This document shows positions 10,613 through 20,810 of a DNA stretch of 64,000 bases, one piece after another. The first letter of the stretch is position 1; the number at the start of each line of letters is the position of its first letter. Source of the DNA: an uncultured Sphingomonadaceae bacterium (GTDB taxonomy: Bacteria; Pseudomonadota; Alphaproteobacteria; Sphingomonadales; Sphingomonadaceae); assembly GCA_947489315.1 (NCBI GenBank), contig CANLCX010000004.1, positions 306,803 to 370,802 of the forward strand, read 5' to 3'. A program made the position numbers and the translations under genes. The notes below the pieces were generated by a model. That model was not told the DNA's origin. It was given only the letters and a program-made list of their open reading frames with translations, and searched no databases.

Positions 10613-11434
10613 GTGATGGCAATGAATTCAACCCCTTCCGCATCTGGTCCGGCCATCAGCCTGAAAAGCATCAGCCGTCATTATGGCGCGATCACGGCAG
10701 TCGATAATGTTTCGTTGGAAATTGCCGCAGGCGGCTTTGTCGCTCTGGTCGGGTTATCTGGGTCAGGCAAATCCACTTTGCTGAAAATGATCAACCGGCT
10801 GGTTGATCCATCGGCCGGAGAGGTTTTGATCGCCGATGAAAATGTCGAAGCCTTTGATCCGCATGTCTTGCGCCGCCGGATCGGCTATGTGTTTCAAAAT
10901 ATCGGTCTCTTCCCGCATATGACCATCGCGCGCAATATCGCCATCGGCTTGGAGCTGGCAGGCCAGAAAAATGGGGATAGGGACGGGCGACAAGAGCGCG
11001 TGGCCGAATTGCTCGAACTGGTCGAATTGCCGCAGGAAATGGCCAACCGGATGCCACACCAGCTGAGCGGGGGTCAACAGCAACGCGTCGGTGTGGCGAG
11101 GGCGCTGGCAACGCGACCGGGCCTGATGCTGATGGACGAACCCTTTGGCGCGTTGGATCCGGTCACCCGGGACAGCCTTGCGGGTCAATATAAGGCACTG
11201 CATGAAAAGCTGGGGCTGACGACGATCATCGTGACCCATGATATGGCCGAAGCGCTCTATCTAGCGGATCGCATATTGGTGATGGAGGATGGCCAGATCA
11301 AAGCAGATGCCACGCCAGCAGAGCTTTTGTCCGGCGGCGTGGGTGATGAAGCCGAAGCCTTGGTCGCTATCCCGCGTGCCCAGGCTGCTCATCTTATCGC
11401 ACTTGGTCAAACGGATGGGCGTAAAAGCACATGA
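10613..11434 (+). CDS. Osmoprotectant (glycine betaine/choline-type) ABC transporter ATP-binding protein
   Basis: GLSGSGKSTLLKMINRL, LSGGQQQRVGVARAL, LMDEPFGALDP; adjacent permease/SBP fusion. Confidence 0.88.
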   Translation: MMAMNSTPSASGPAISLKSISRHYGAITAVDNVSLEIAAGGFVALVGLSGSGKSTLLKMINRLVDPSAGEVLIADENVEAFDPHVLRRRIGYVFQNIGLFPHMTIARNIAIGLELAGQKNGDRDGRQERVAELLELVELPQEMANRMPHQLSGGQQQRVGVARALATRPGLMLMDEPFGALDPVTRDSLAGQYKALHEKLGLTTIIVTHDMAEALYLADRILVMEDGQIKADATPAELLSGGVGDEAEALVAIPRAQAAHLIALGQTDGRKST

Positions 11435-12978
11435 CGGAGGCATGGAAGCAGGCCTTTACCCGCGTTCCTGAGTTGCTCGCGGCGCATGTGCAACTTAGCT
11501 TTTCCGCGTTATTGCTGGCTATGGCGCTGTGCCTGCCACTGGCCATCTGGGCAGCGCGGACACCAAAAGTGGCAGCGGTCATTCTCGGATTTGCCAGCCT
11601 CATCCAAACAATTCCTGCGCTGGCCTTGCTTGCGCTTTTCTATCCAGTTCTTCTGGGCCTTTCCGCATTGCTTGGCGGCGGAATATCGGCGCTCGGATTT
11701 TTGCCAGCCTTATTGGCGCTCACGCTTTACGCGCTGCTGCCCATCCTCCGCAATGCGGTCACTGGACTGACGGGTGTAGCTCCGGCAGCAAAACAGGCGG
11801 CGGATGGCTTGGGCATGACTGCCGCTCAAAAGCTGCGACTGGTCGAAGCGCCGCTTGCCGCTCCGACTATCATGGCGGGAATTCGGACGGCAGCGGTTTG
11901 GACGATTGGAGCCGCGACATTGTCTACGACAGTTGGTCAAGCCAGCCTTGGCGATCTGATCTTTGCTGGCTTGCAAACGCAAAACTGGACCTTGGTCCTT
12001 ACCGGGTGTTTTGCTTCCGCAGGGCTGGCAATCATTGTCGATTTGCTGCTCGGCTTGATCGAACGGGCGATCCGGGAGCGGCGCAAGATTATAGCTTGGG
12101 GAGCCACGGCAGTGATCGGGATCGGTTTGGCAATAGCCCTATTGCCGGCACTTGGCGGGCGTGGTGATGTCGTCGTGATCGGCGCGAAGGGTTTTTCCGA
12201 ACAATTTATATTGGCGCGCCTGATCGGCTCGCGGTTGGAAAAAGCCGGTTATCAGGTGCGCTATCACGACGGTCTCGGCTCAGCGGTTGTGTTTCAGGCG
12301 GTGGCTGCGGACGATATCGATATTTATGTCGATTATTCCGGCACCATCTGGACCAATCAGATGAAACGCACCGATCCGGTGCCTGCCGATGATATGGTGC
12401 GTGAAATTGCGAAGTGGAGTGCTTCCAAATATGGCGTGACGATGCTGGGCGCATTGGGATTTGAAAATACCTATGCCTTTGCAGTCCGCCCGGAAGACGC
12501 GGCAAGCAAACAGCTTAAAACGTTGGATGATCTTGCGCGCGTATCGTCGGATTTTGCTTTCGGCACGGACCTTGAATTTCTCGAACGGCCGGAATGGGCG
12601 ATGGTCAAAGCCGCTTATCCGATTGAGTTTAAAGAGGCGCGCTCGTTTAATCCGACCTTCATGTACCCGGCTCTATCGAGTGGAGAAGTGGATGTGATTT
12701 CAGCCTTTTCTTCGGACGGACGGATTGCCGCCAATGGCTTTGTGGTGCTCGAAGACGGCAAAGGTGCGGTGCCGTCTTATGAAGCGATGCTGTTGGTGGC
12801 CCCGCGACGCAGCGGTGATGATAAATTTGTGAATGCCATCAAACCTTTGGTTGGCGCAATCACGGTGGAAAATATGCGAGAGGCCAATTATAAGGTTGAT
12901 CGCGAAACAGACAAGCAATCCCCTAGACAGGCAGCGCGCTGGCTGGACGAGCAACTTAAAGACGGGAAAGACCAGTAA
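11431..12978 (+). CDS. Osmoprotectant ABC transporter, fused permease and substrate-binding domain
   Basis: N-terminal multi-TM permease plus C-terminal OpuC/ProX-like SBP (GAKGFSEQFILARLIGSRLE...). Confidence 0.87.
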   Translation: MTEAWKQAFTRVPELLAAHVQLSFSALLLAMALCLPLAIWAARTPKVAAVILGFASLIQTIPALALLALFYPVLLGLSALLGGGISALGFLPALLALTLYALLPILRNAVTGLTGVAPAAKQAADGLGMTAAQKLRLVEAPLAAPTIMAGIRTAAVWTIGAATLSTTVGQASLGDLIFAGLQTQNWTLVLTGCFASAGLAIIVDLLLGLIERAIRERRKIIAWGATAVIGIGLAIALLPALGGRGDVVVIGAKGFSEQFILARLIGSRLEKAGYQVRYHDGLGSAVVFQAVAADDIDIYVDYSGTIWTNQMKRTDPVPADDMVREIAKWSASKYGVTMLGALGFENTYAFAVRPEDAASKQLKTLDDLARVSSDFAFGTDLEFLERPEWAMVKAAYPIEFKEARSFNPTFMYPALSSGEVDVISAFSSDGRIAANGFVVLEDGKGAVPSYEAMLLVAPRRSGDDKFVNAIKPLVGAITVENMREANYKVDRETDKQSPRQAARWLDEQLKDGKDQ

Positions 12979-13506
12979 GTGACAAGACAGTTTTTTGTGA
13001 TGTTTCGGCTGCGTTTTTTAGTCGCATTTTTGCCGCTATTAATGTTCGCTATGCCAGCGCAGGCACAAGTGGCAGTGACCTTCTACTCTCATGATTTTGG
13101 AAAGAATTTTCCGCACGCATTCTTTGTATTGAAAGGTAAGCTGGAAAATGGTGAGGCTGTTGACACCAGCTTTGGATTTACAGCGGTGAACGTCTCACCG
13201 GGCATTTTATGGGGGTCGGTCAAGGGCAAGGTCGAGACGCCCACAACCAAATATATCGCAAGCAGCAATCCCCATTTCACCGTCACAGTACCCGATAGCA
13301 AATATCGCGAGCTTTTGGCGGTGGTCGCTAAATGGCGCAATATGCCTCAGAAAAGCTATAGCCTCAACAAACGCAATTGCGTTCACTTTGCCGGCGAAGT
13401 GATTGCAGTTCTGGGGTACAGAATTAACAGCAAGACCAAATTCTGGAAAAAGCCAAGATCCTTCATGGAAGAAGTGATGGCTCTCAATCCAGTGTTAAAG
13501 AAATAG
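12979..13506 (+). CDS. Secreted hypothetical protein, possible papain-like fold
   Basis: Signal peptide (FLPLLMFAMPAQAQ); HAFF ... NCVHFAGE. Confidence 0.6.
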   Translation: MTRQFFVMFRLRFLVAFLPLLMFAMPAQAQVAVTFYSHDFGKNFPHAFFVLKGKLENGEAVDTSFGFTAVNVSPGILWGSVKGKVETPTTKYIASSNPHFTVTVPDSKYRELLAVVAKWRNMPQKSYSLNKRNCVHFAGEVIAVLGYRINSKTKFWKKPRSFMEEVMALNPVLKK

Positions 13507-13550
13507 GCGGTCGTCCCTTCAGGACTAACGGATATTTTTCCGCACTCTAT

Positions 13551-14168
13551 CTACATCACCATCGTATTGTAATGATGCCAGATGAAAATCGCCACTGACC
13601 CGCGATGCGGTGACCAGGGTAACGCAATCTCCCTGAGCTCTTTTTCCGATGGCCGTTTGTCATGACCCAATATGTCACCGACACCGGCCTGTATTGCCAG
13701 ATCACCGGCCGGCCAGATATCGCGACGGCCCAAAGCAAAGAGCAGGTAAATTTCCGCCGACCAGCGACCAATGCCCTTAACCTGCGTGAGCAACGTAATC
13801 GCCTCTTCGTCATCTTGAGGCAGGTTACTGAGATTCAGCTCACCGGACAATATCAGTTCCGCTAGGCTGCGCGCATAGCCTTGCTTCTGCCGTGACAAGC
13901 CGCAGGCACGCAGCTCGTCAAACTCGGTTGCGATGAGCGCTTCGGCTGGGCAACCAGCGCCCAATCGTGCTTCCAGCTTGTTCCAGACTGCCGCCGCCGA
14001 GGCAACGCTGACTTGCTGACCAACAATCGTGCGCAGCAAGGTTTGATAGCCTTCGGGATTGATCCGCGGTTCGGGATAGCCAGCCGCTATGATGGCTTTT
14101 CCAAGCGCGGGTTCCACGCTGCTAATCGCGTCTAGGCTAGTCCTGATCGTCTCTTTTGATAGGCCCAT
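13551..14168 (-). CDS. DNA-3-methyladenine glycosylase II family protein
   Basis: HhH-GPD signature LTQVKGIGRWSAEIYLLFALGRRDIWPAGD. Confidence 0.9.
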   Translation of the reverse strand: MGLSKETIRTSLDAISSVEPALGKAIIAAGYPEPRINPEGYQTLLRTIVGQQVSVASAAAVWNKLEARLGAGCPAEALIATEFDELRACGLSRQKQGYARSLAELILSGELNLSNLPQDDEEAITLLTQVKGIGRWSAEIYLLFALGRRDIWPAGDLAIQAGVGDILGHDKRPSEKELREIALPWSPHRGSVAIFIWHHYNTMVM

Positions 14169-14271
14169 TGCGGCTCTGCCTTAGGTTACTGGCCTTTTCG
14201 GGCCTTGATTCTTTTTAATCGAGCGGACATAGCGTGCCGGATTTTGAATGAAAACAGCTTAAGGGGTTTAT

Positions 14272-14589
14272 ATGCCAACCATCCACGTAACCGGTCGTAC
14301 CGGAGAAGAAAAAGCCGTTACCGTTGATAGCGGTATGAATGTCATGGAAGCGATCCGCGACAATGGTTTTGACGAATTGCTAGCGTTGTGCGGTGGATGT
14401 TGTTCTTGTGCGACTTGTCATGTCCATGTCGATGCAGACTGGAAAGACAAGCTTCCGGCGATGAGTGAAGACGAAGATGATCTGCTGGAAAGCAGCGATC
14501 ATCGTGATGAGTTTTCCCGGCTCAGCTGTCAGATCGAATTAAATGATGATCTTGATGGCCTGAAAGTGAAGATCGCCGACGAAGACTAA
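14272..14589 (+). CDS. 2Fe-2S ferredoxin
   Basis: 105 aa with [14 protein letters not shown] cluster-binding motif. Confidence 0.95.
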   Translation: MPTIHVTGRTGEEKAVTVDSGMNVMEAIRDNGFDELLALCGGCCSCATCHVHVDADWKDKLPAMSEDEDDLLESSDHRDEFSRLSCQIELNDDLDGLKVKIADED

Positions 14590-14610
14590 ATTCTTCGACA
14601 ATAGGATATA

Positions 14611-14641
14611 AAAAAGGGAGCGATAATTCGCTCCCTTTTTT
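14611..14641. terminator. Bidirectional Rho-independent terminator between convergent genes
   Basis: aaaaagggagcga-taat-tcgctcccttttt, perfect 13-bp stem. Confidence 0.93.
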
Positions 14642-14658
14642 GTGACCGTCTTAGCGCG

Positions 14659-15567
14659 CTATCGGGTTAGCTTCACAATTGCACGCGGGCTTTCGCCGAG
14701 GGCTCCGTCTTTGCCGACCTCCCACGTCATAGTCTTATTGGCGCCGTTGCTGACATAGCCATCGGCACTGTTGTTAGTCAAAACCTCGCCATCAGTTTCG
14801 ATCACAAACGTCCCTTCTATTGGCGACATTTCAGGCATGCCTTTGCCACCCATTTCCTTCATGGCCATCGCGCCGAACAAGCCGCCAGGACCTGCCATCG
14901 CTGGGGTCAGGATTTCCAGCTCTTGCCCTTTGCGCCTGATGATTTGGACGAAAGGAAATTGCATAGTCGCGCTGGGAATGGACGGGAAAGAGAAGGTCTG
15001 ATCGAACCGCCCACTAATGGCATATTCGACCTCAAACATGTCATCGCCGACATATTCGACCTTATTCCAGCCGTCATATTTGGCAAGCTGCTCAGCGAAT
15101 TTCTTCAGATTTTCGTCGTCGCCAGGAATAGCGCCCCCGAACATCGATCCCATCGCCGCCTTTTGTTCGTCTTCTTTCTTCTTGCGCCGGGCATTACGGT
15201 CTTCATGCTCTTGGCGCTTGGTGGCAATTTCTTCCTTGCTGCATTCCCGGTCTTCGTAGCGATAGGGCGCGTCGGTATCATCGTCAGATGAACCATAATT
15301 TTCATAGTCCAGCAGAGTGACCTCGCCGGTCTCGTTATCAATTTTGCTCGAGCATTTCAGACTGTCTGGATCAAATGGTGTATAGCTTTGTCCACCCAGG
15401 CCTTTTTCGTCGCCAGAAAAAATCTGCATCTGGCCATTATAGAAAAATGTATATTGACCGTCTTTCTGGAGTAGCATCTTGGAATCGAATTTGCCGGGTA
15501 TTAGTAAACAGCCGGATAGCAATAGTGGCACACTTAGCGTGGCCAAAAATTTGAAAAGCTCTCTCAT
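14659..15567 (-). CDS. Hypothetical lipoprotein
   Basis: 302 aa; lipobox-like LLLSGC near the N-terminus. Confidence 0.7.
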   Translation of the reverse strand: MRELFKFLATLSVPLLLSGCLLIPGKFDSKMLLQKDGQYTFFYNGQMQIFSGDEKGLGGQSYTPFDPDSLKCSSKIDNETGEVTLLDYENYGSSDDDTDAPYRYEDRECSKEEIATKRQEHEDRNARRKKKEDEQKAAMGSMFGGAIPGDDENLKKFAEQLAKYDGWNKVEYVGDDMFEVEYAISGRFDQTFSFPSIPSATMQFPFVQIIRRKGQELEILTPAMAGPGGLFGAMAMKEMGGKGMPEMSPIEGTFVIETDGEVLTNNSADGYVSNGANKTMTWEVGKDGALGESPRAIVKLTR

Positions 15568-15570
15568 ATT

Positions 15571-16323
15571 CTAACTCTCCCTGTTTCTCGTATATTCCGC
15601 ATAAAGAGCGATCGCAGCAGCATTAGACACGTTCAAACTTTCCATCTGCGGAGCCATTGGTAACCGCGCCAGCGCATCGCAATGACCCGCGACATTCTGC
15701 CGGAGGCCTTCGCCTTCTGCGCCCATCACTAGGGCCAATTTGCTCTGTCCCATGAGGCTGCCGAGCGTTTCGTCAGCATCACCATCCATGCCGATGCGCC
15801 AATATCCTGCTTCGGCAATTTCATCGAGCGCCCGCGCCAGATTAACGACCCGTACCCATGGTACGATTTCCAGGGCGCCAGAGGCCGATTTTGCCAGTGT
15901 ACCGGATTCGGGTGGGGCATGGCGATCCTGCGTCACTATTGCCGCGGCATCAAAAGCCGCAGCCGAGCGCAAGATAGCACCAACATTATGAGGATCGGTT
16001 ACTTGGTCCAGCACCAATATGGGTCGGCCCTTTTCAGCGACTTTATCGAGCAAGTCGCCCAGCCAGATTTCAGGTAACGGATCAACATCAAGAACCATCC
16101 CCTGATGCGGCGCCTCGCGCGGGATGACCCTGCCAAGATCAGAGACATCGCTATACACTACCGCTAAGTCTTCGGGCAGGTCGAGCGTTGCGAGTGCTTC
16201 GCGCGTGCCGGATATTTTCTTTACGAACCGATGCGGATTGGCCAGCGCAGCTTCTACCGCATGCCTGCCCCAGAATTTCAAACCGCCGCCGGTTTTTTTC
16301 ACAGATCTATTTTTACGTGCCAT
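15571..16323 (-). CDS. rlmB: 23S rRNA (guanosine-2'-O-)-methyltransferase RlmB-like
   Basis: SpoU motifs LDQVTDPHNVGAILRSAAAF, LVMGAEGEGLR, LNVSNAAAIALYE-type; start chosen at MARKNRSVKK (track ORF extends to 16383). Confidence 0.9.
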   Translation of the reverse strand: MARKNRSVKKTGGGLKFWGRHAVEAALANPHRFVKKISGTREALATLDLPEDLAVVYSDVSDLGRVIPREAPHQGMVLDVDPLPEIWLGDLLDKVAEKGRPILVLDQVTDPHNVGAILRSAAAFDAAAIVTQDRHAPPESGTLAKSASGALEIVPWVRVVNLARALDEIAEAGYWRIGMDGDADETLGSLMGQSKLALVMGAEGEGLRQNVAGHCDALARLPMAPQMESLNVSNAAAIALYAEYTRNRES

Positions 16324-16478
16324 AAGGCTCCTTAGCGGCTCGTCCGCAATGTCACACCCCTTTTCGGACCTTTTTCGCGGCAAATGTGCGATTTTGAAAG
16401 GGCAGGCATTGACACTGGGCTATGCTTTCGTCATTGAGCCGCATCTTGCCGAAAAACGGTCAAGATAGGCAATCAAAT

Positions 16479-16564
16479 GGACAGGTGGCCGAGTGGTTAA
16501 AGGCAGCAGACTGTAAATCTGCCCGCGTAAGCGTACATAGGTTCGAATCCTATCCTGTCCACCA
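16479..16564 (+). tRNA. tRNA-Tyr (GTA)
   Basis: ggacagg/cctgtcc acceptor stem, anticodon loop ctgtaaa, long variable arm, ggttcgaatcc T-arm, encoded CCA. Confidence 0.95.
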
Positions 16565-16825
16565 TTTTGCCGAGAGAGCCGATCCGTTGGATCGGCGTCG
16601 GCAAAAACCCCCGCAGCGCCAGCAAGGGTGGCCTGACGAGGCGAAAACGTCTTCCAGCAAACGATAATGTTTCTCGTGGCCAAAACCCCGATCAAATGCG
16701 CCAGCAAACCCCACTAGCCCAAATGGAGCCCTGTGAGCGCTATCCGGTCATACAGCCACTAAACGCTTATCGCGCGTGACAAGCGTGCTAGGCTGTGGAA
16801 AGGTCTCTCATATCAAAATCAAGAC

Positions 16826-17614
16826 ATGGGAGAGCATATGAAGAGTCTATTTGACGTAAGCGGAAAAGTGGCGGTCGTTTCTGGAGGGTCCAGTGGTATT
16901 GGCGCTATGATGGCGCGCGGCCTGGTCGAGAATGGAGCCAAAGTCTATATTACCGCACGCAAAGAAGAGCGTTTGATGGCGATGGCGGAAGAGCTTTCCA
17001 AACTGGGCGAATGTATCGCCATACCTGCTGACCTATCGAACGTCGAAGGCATTGAGAGTTTTGTTGCAGCGGTTAGCGAGCGCGAAACCAAGGTCGACAT
17101 ATTGATCAATAATGCGGGCGCCAACTGGAGCGCTCCGATTGAGGACTTTCCCGAAAAGGGTTGGGACAAAGTGATGGATATCAACATCAAGGCGATATTC
17201 TTTGCGACCCAGAAATTTCTGCCGCTGCTCAAAGCATCAGGCAATGCAGATGATCCGGCGCGGGTTATCAATATCGCGTCGATAAATGGCATCCGGAATT
17301 CCGGCATGCCAACTTATGCCTATTCGGCGAGTAAATCCGGCGTAATCCATCTGACGGAGCATCTGGCGACGGACCTGGCATCATATCATATCAATGTGAA
17401 CGCGATTGCTCCCGGATTCTTCCCGAGCAATATGACCAAGCAGATTGTTGAGAATGACGGGATGACCAAAATGGCCATTTCCCAAATCCCGCGCGGTCGG
17501 ATGGGCGCGCCAGAAGATATTGCCGGCACGGCGCTCTATCTTTGCTCGAGGGCATCGTCTTGGCTGATTGGCCAGACAATCGCGCTCGATGGCGGGATGA
17601 TTTCGCGGCCTTGA
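16826..17614 (+). CDS. SDR family oxidoreductase
   Basis: SGGSSGIGAMMA, NNAGANW, YSASKSGVIHL; track M at 16826, an ATG at 16838 is also possible. Confidence 0.9.
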   Translation: MGEHMKSLFDVSGKVAVVSGGSSGIGAMMARGLVENGAKVYITARKEERLMAMAEELSKLGECIAIPADLSNVEGIESFVAAVSERETKVDILINNAGANWSAPIEDFPEKGWDKVMDINIKAIFFATQKFLPLLKASGNADDPARVINIASINGIRNSGMPTYAYSASKSGVIHLTEHLATDLASYHINVNAIAPGFFPSNMTKQIVENDGMTKMAISQIPRGRMGAPEDIAGTALYLCSRASSWLIGQTIALDGGMISRP

Positions 17615-17630
17615 TTGACCATGATAATAA

Positions 17631-17660
17631 AAAGGGCGGCTGGTTTCCCGGCCGCCCTTT
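17631..17660. terminator. Bidirectional hairpin terminator between SDR and TonB receptor genes
   Basis: aaagggcggc ... gccgcccttt inverted repeat. Confidence 0.85.
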
Positions 17661-17686
17661 CTGGAAATGGTTAGTATGCGCAATAC

Positions 17687-20620
17687 CTAGAAACGCAGTT
17701 TCGCGGAAGCCGAGAAATAGCGACCTAATACATCATAGGTAGCGGGGTAAGTATTCGACTGCTGGACGTTACCACCCTGCTGCGTTGAAGCACCTGGTTG
17801 GAACCCTGTGTCGAAAATATTATCAACGCCTACCGCAAACGACAGGTTGTCATTCACATCATAACCCAATGTGAGATCAAAATAGCTTTTAGCGTTCAAC
17901 TTCTCGAGAGCATACAACGTGTTGTCATCATCGTCTCGACTAGATCCAATATACCGCCACAAGAAAGATACAAATCCCGGACCATCTCGGAAGGTCGACC
18001 GCATGCTATGACGCCATTTTGGTGTTGGGCCAAAGGCGACTGTATCGGAACATGTTCGACCGAACCGACCCGCACATTCGTTTTCAATCGGCAAACCGAC
18101 CACAGGTACATAGTCCAGTTTCAATAACCGCGACCCTTTGAAATCAAAGGTCAAGCTGCTTTCGTCCTCTCCGGTAATACTAAATCCAAGAGGAACGCGC
18201 CAATTAACGCCAACATCAATACCCTGCGTTTTTAATTCCGCTGCATTGAAGTTAAGATCGACAAAGCGTTGGAACTCACCCGTTGAGGAACGCTCGATCA
18301 ATGCACAGTAGGAAGGATCGTTAAATCGCAGGCAGGCATCTACAATATTTTGCGCACCTACCGTGCCAATCGCATCGTCAATCGAGATATTGTAATAATC
18401 GACGGTGATCGAAAGGTTATCGATGAAGTCAGGAACGAAAGCAGCACCAAGGGTCCAGGTTTTTGCTTTCTCTTCTGTCAGATCCTCGTTTCCGCCCTGC
18501 AATGCGGGGAAAGATGTACTGCCGGACAGATAGGCATCCGTACCAACTACAGCTTCAGGTACCCCATTTGCTATACAAGCATCACGGAGGGCTCCACTTG
18601 CCGCTTCTGCAGTAGCGCATGGATCTATTGCACCGTCAAAACTGACGGTCTGACCGCCGAATAGTTCGTTAACATTCGGACCGCGGATTGCTTTCTGATA
18701 GTTGCCGCGGAATGTCAGGCCAGCAATCGGCTCCCAGCGTGCACCCGCAGCCCATGTGAACGCACTACCAACGGCATTCGAATAGTCAGAATAACGCGCA
18801 GCACCAGTGACTTCTAGTGTTTCGGCGAATGGTTGTCCGCTCAATAGCGGAATGTTAACCTCACCGAAAAATTCGGTTACGGAATAGTCGCCTGCGGTGG
18901 GCTGACCCGCATTAAATCCGCCGACATCACCAGATGCGAGGAACGTGTCAGGAATGAATTCAGCTTCTTCCCGGCGCCATTCTACACCCAGTGCAATGCC
19001 GATTGGCCCGGCACCAATATCGAACAGATCATTGTTGGTAACCGCAAATACGGCATTTTCCGTGACCGCTTCCAACTGATTCTGCGCTTGAATGGCGATA
19101 TAATCGGCAGCTTCAGTACTGACATTATTCGGGCCGAAAATATTGATTGGTACACATCCATTGGCCCTGGCGCCGGCATCTGCACAGACTAATGTTCCGC
19201 CAGCAACAGGAGTGGCGCTTACCTCTCCTGTACTGGGATCAAGAAATCCCGTCCGAACGCCAGACAATAGTGCGGAAAGCTGGATATTGCCCTGCTGCAC
19301 CTGAGAGTTTTTCGTGCGGGCATAGGAATAATAACCATCATATTCCCAATTTCCGGTAATATTACCTTTCATCCCGCCAACAATGCGGAAGGCATTACGA
19401 TCATCGGAGTTGATACGGGGGCCAGTTTCCAGAAAACGCCGTCCAAATGTAGGCACCGATACGTAGCCGTCACCATCACCGTCCAGACTTTGAAGTGCTG
19501 CCTGTGCATCGGCGCTCAGGAAGGGCGAAAAGGCATGGACCTGAAGGCTCTCGCCCAGGCTGCCATCACCAAATGGTGTACTATTTCCAATTGGCGTGGG
19601 AGCCAATTGCGTATCGACCCTGTTGTTGACGAACTGAGCTTCGAGATATGGCTGAAAATTCTCATTTATCTCATATTGAGCCTTGCCGTAAACGGTGAAA
19701 CGTTCTTGCGGTACCTGAAGATAATTTACCGGTCCAAAGTTATAAAGGTCGGTAGCAGAATCAAATGCAATCGGGTTGCCATTTTCGTCAAACCTAGCTG
19801 CTGATCCTGGCAAACCAACTATGTCATTGAAACCCGGTATCGAGAAACGGAAACCTGGAATAGATGATGAGCCGCCGGGAAATAAGTTTCCATTCCCATC
19901 GTCACTGAAAGATAGGGTTGTTGCATCACGATCGCCGGCAAAGATGGACTTGCGCTTATAGTAACCGGCATGCAGCACCACGTTACCGCGACCATCATCA
20001 AAATTTCCACCTATAGTACCATCGATATTCCAGCGTCCGCCGTCGCCCCGACTGCTGAGTTCATAGCTGGTATTCAGTTCCACGCCGGAAAAATCGTCTT
20101 TCATGACGAAGTTGACAACACCAGCGATGGCATCTGAGCCGTAGACCGCCGAAGCACCGCCGGTCACAACATCAACGCGCTCTATCAACGCAGCCGGGAT
20201 GGTATTGAGGTCGACAGTTTGTGTTGGATCGAATGAAATGTAGCGCCGCCCATCGACCAGCACCAGCGTGCGCTCAACGCCCAAGCCCCGAAGGTCCACT
20301 GTAGCGACACCGCCGCCCGGGTTGTTTGATGTGCCGGTCGTTGACGCAATGACTTGCGGCATATCATTCAAGACTTCTTCGACATTGACAGTTTGCTGAA
20401 GCTGAAATTCTTCGGACCCTATAACCGATACAGGGCTGGCGCTGTCGAGGTCAGGGCGTGTGATACGTGATCCTGTAACGACAATAACGTCGGAGGCTTC
20501 TTCGCTTTCAGCACCTTCTTGATCCTGCGCTTTGACGCTTGTGGCAGATATGGCCATGGCAACTATTGCTGCTGATGTAAGACATTTGTGTAAGGTGTTG
20601 GTTTTATAATTCGGCCGCAT
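17687..20620 (-). CDS. TonB-dependent outer membrane receptor
   Basis: 977 aa; plug DVIVVTGSRITRPDLDS, C-terminal FSASAKLRF beta-strand ending in F. Confidence 0.93.
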   Translation of the reverse strand: MRPNYKTNTLHKCLTSAAIVAMAISATSVKAQDQEGAESEEASDVIVVTGSRITRPDLDSASPVSVIGSEEFQLQQTVNVEEVLNDMPQVIASTTGTSNNPGGGVATVDLRGLGVERTLVLVDGRRYISFDPTQTVDLNTIPAALIERVDVVTGGASAVYGSDAIAGVVNFVMKDDFSGVELNTSYELSSRGDGGRWNIDGTIGGNFDDGRGNVVLHAGYYKRKSIFAGDRDATTLSFSDDGNGNLFPGGSSSIPGFRFSIPGFNDIVGLPGSAARFDENGNPIAFDSATDLYNFGPVNYLQVPQERFTVYGKAQYEINENFQPYLEAQFVNNRVDTQLAPTPIGNSTPFGDGSLGESLQVHAFSPFLSADAQAALQSLDGDGDGYVSVPTFGRRFLETGPRINSDDRNAFRIVGGMKGNITGNWEYDGYYSYARTKNSQVQQGNIQLSALLSGVRTGFLDPSTGEVSATPVAGGTLVCADAGARANGCVPINIFGPNNVSTEAADYIAIQAQNQLEAVTENAVFAVTNNDLFDIGAGPIGIALGVEWRREEAEFIPDTFLASGDVGGFNAGQPTAGDYSVTEFFGEVNIPLLSGQPFAETLEVTGAARYSDYSNAVGSAFTWAAGARWEPIAGLTFRGNYQKAIRGPNVNELFGGQTVSFDGAIDPCATAEAASGALRDACIANGVPEAVVGTDAYLSGSTSFPALQGGNEDLTEEKAKTWTLGAAFVPDFIDNLSITVDYYNISIDDAIGTVGAQNIVDACLRFNDPSYCALIERSSTGEFQRFVDLNFNAAELKTQGIDVGVNWRVPLGFSITGEDESSLTFDFKGSRLLKLDYVPVVGLPIENECAGRFGRTCSDTVAFGPTPKWRHSMRSTFRDGPGFVSFLWRYIGSSRDDDDNTLYALEKLNAKSYFDLTLGYDVNDNLSFAVGVDNIFDTGFQPGASTQQGGNVQQSNTYPATYDVLGRYFSASAKLRF

Positions 20621-20810
20621 TGCTGGCTCCCTTGGTTGATTTCAGCGGCAACCAAATAAGTATAAACCGTAGCTCAGCAATCAAATATGACAGTAATTTG
20701 AATATTGCTAAGTGTATGAAGATTCAGGGCAACGGTGAGTTCACGTAACTGTAAATCAATAGAATGTTACGGAAATTCAGGATGCTATTATATTGATAAT
20801 AAACAGTTCT

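Noticed and set aside
14211-14240. gagcggacatagcg upstream of the ferredoxin as another repeat copy
   Set aside because: Matches only part of one arm, with no opposing arm or loop; likely chance.
16577-16595. Hairpin gccgatccgttggatcggc after tRNA-Tyr as a terminator
   Set aside because: Short stem with no T-run following; not enough support.
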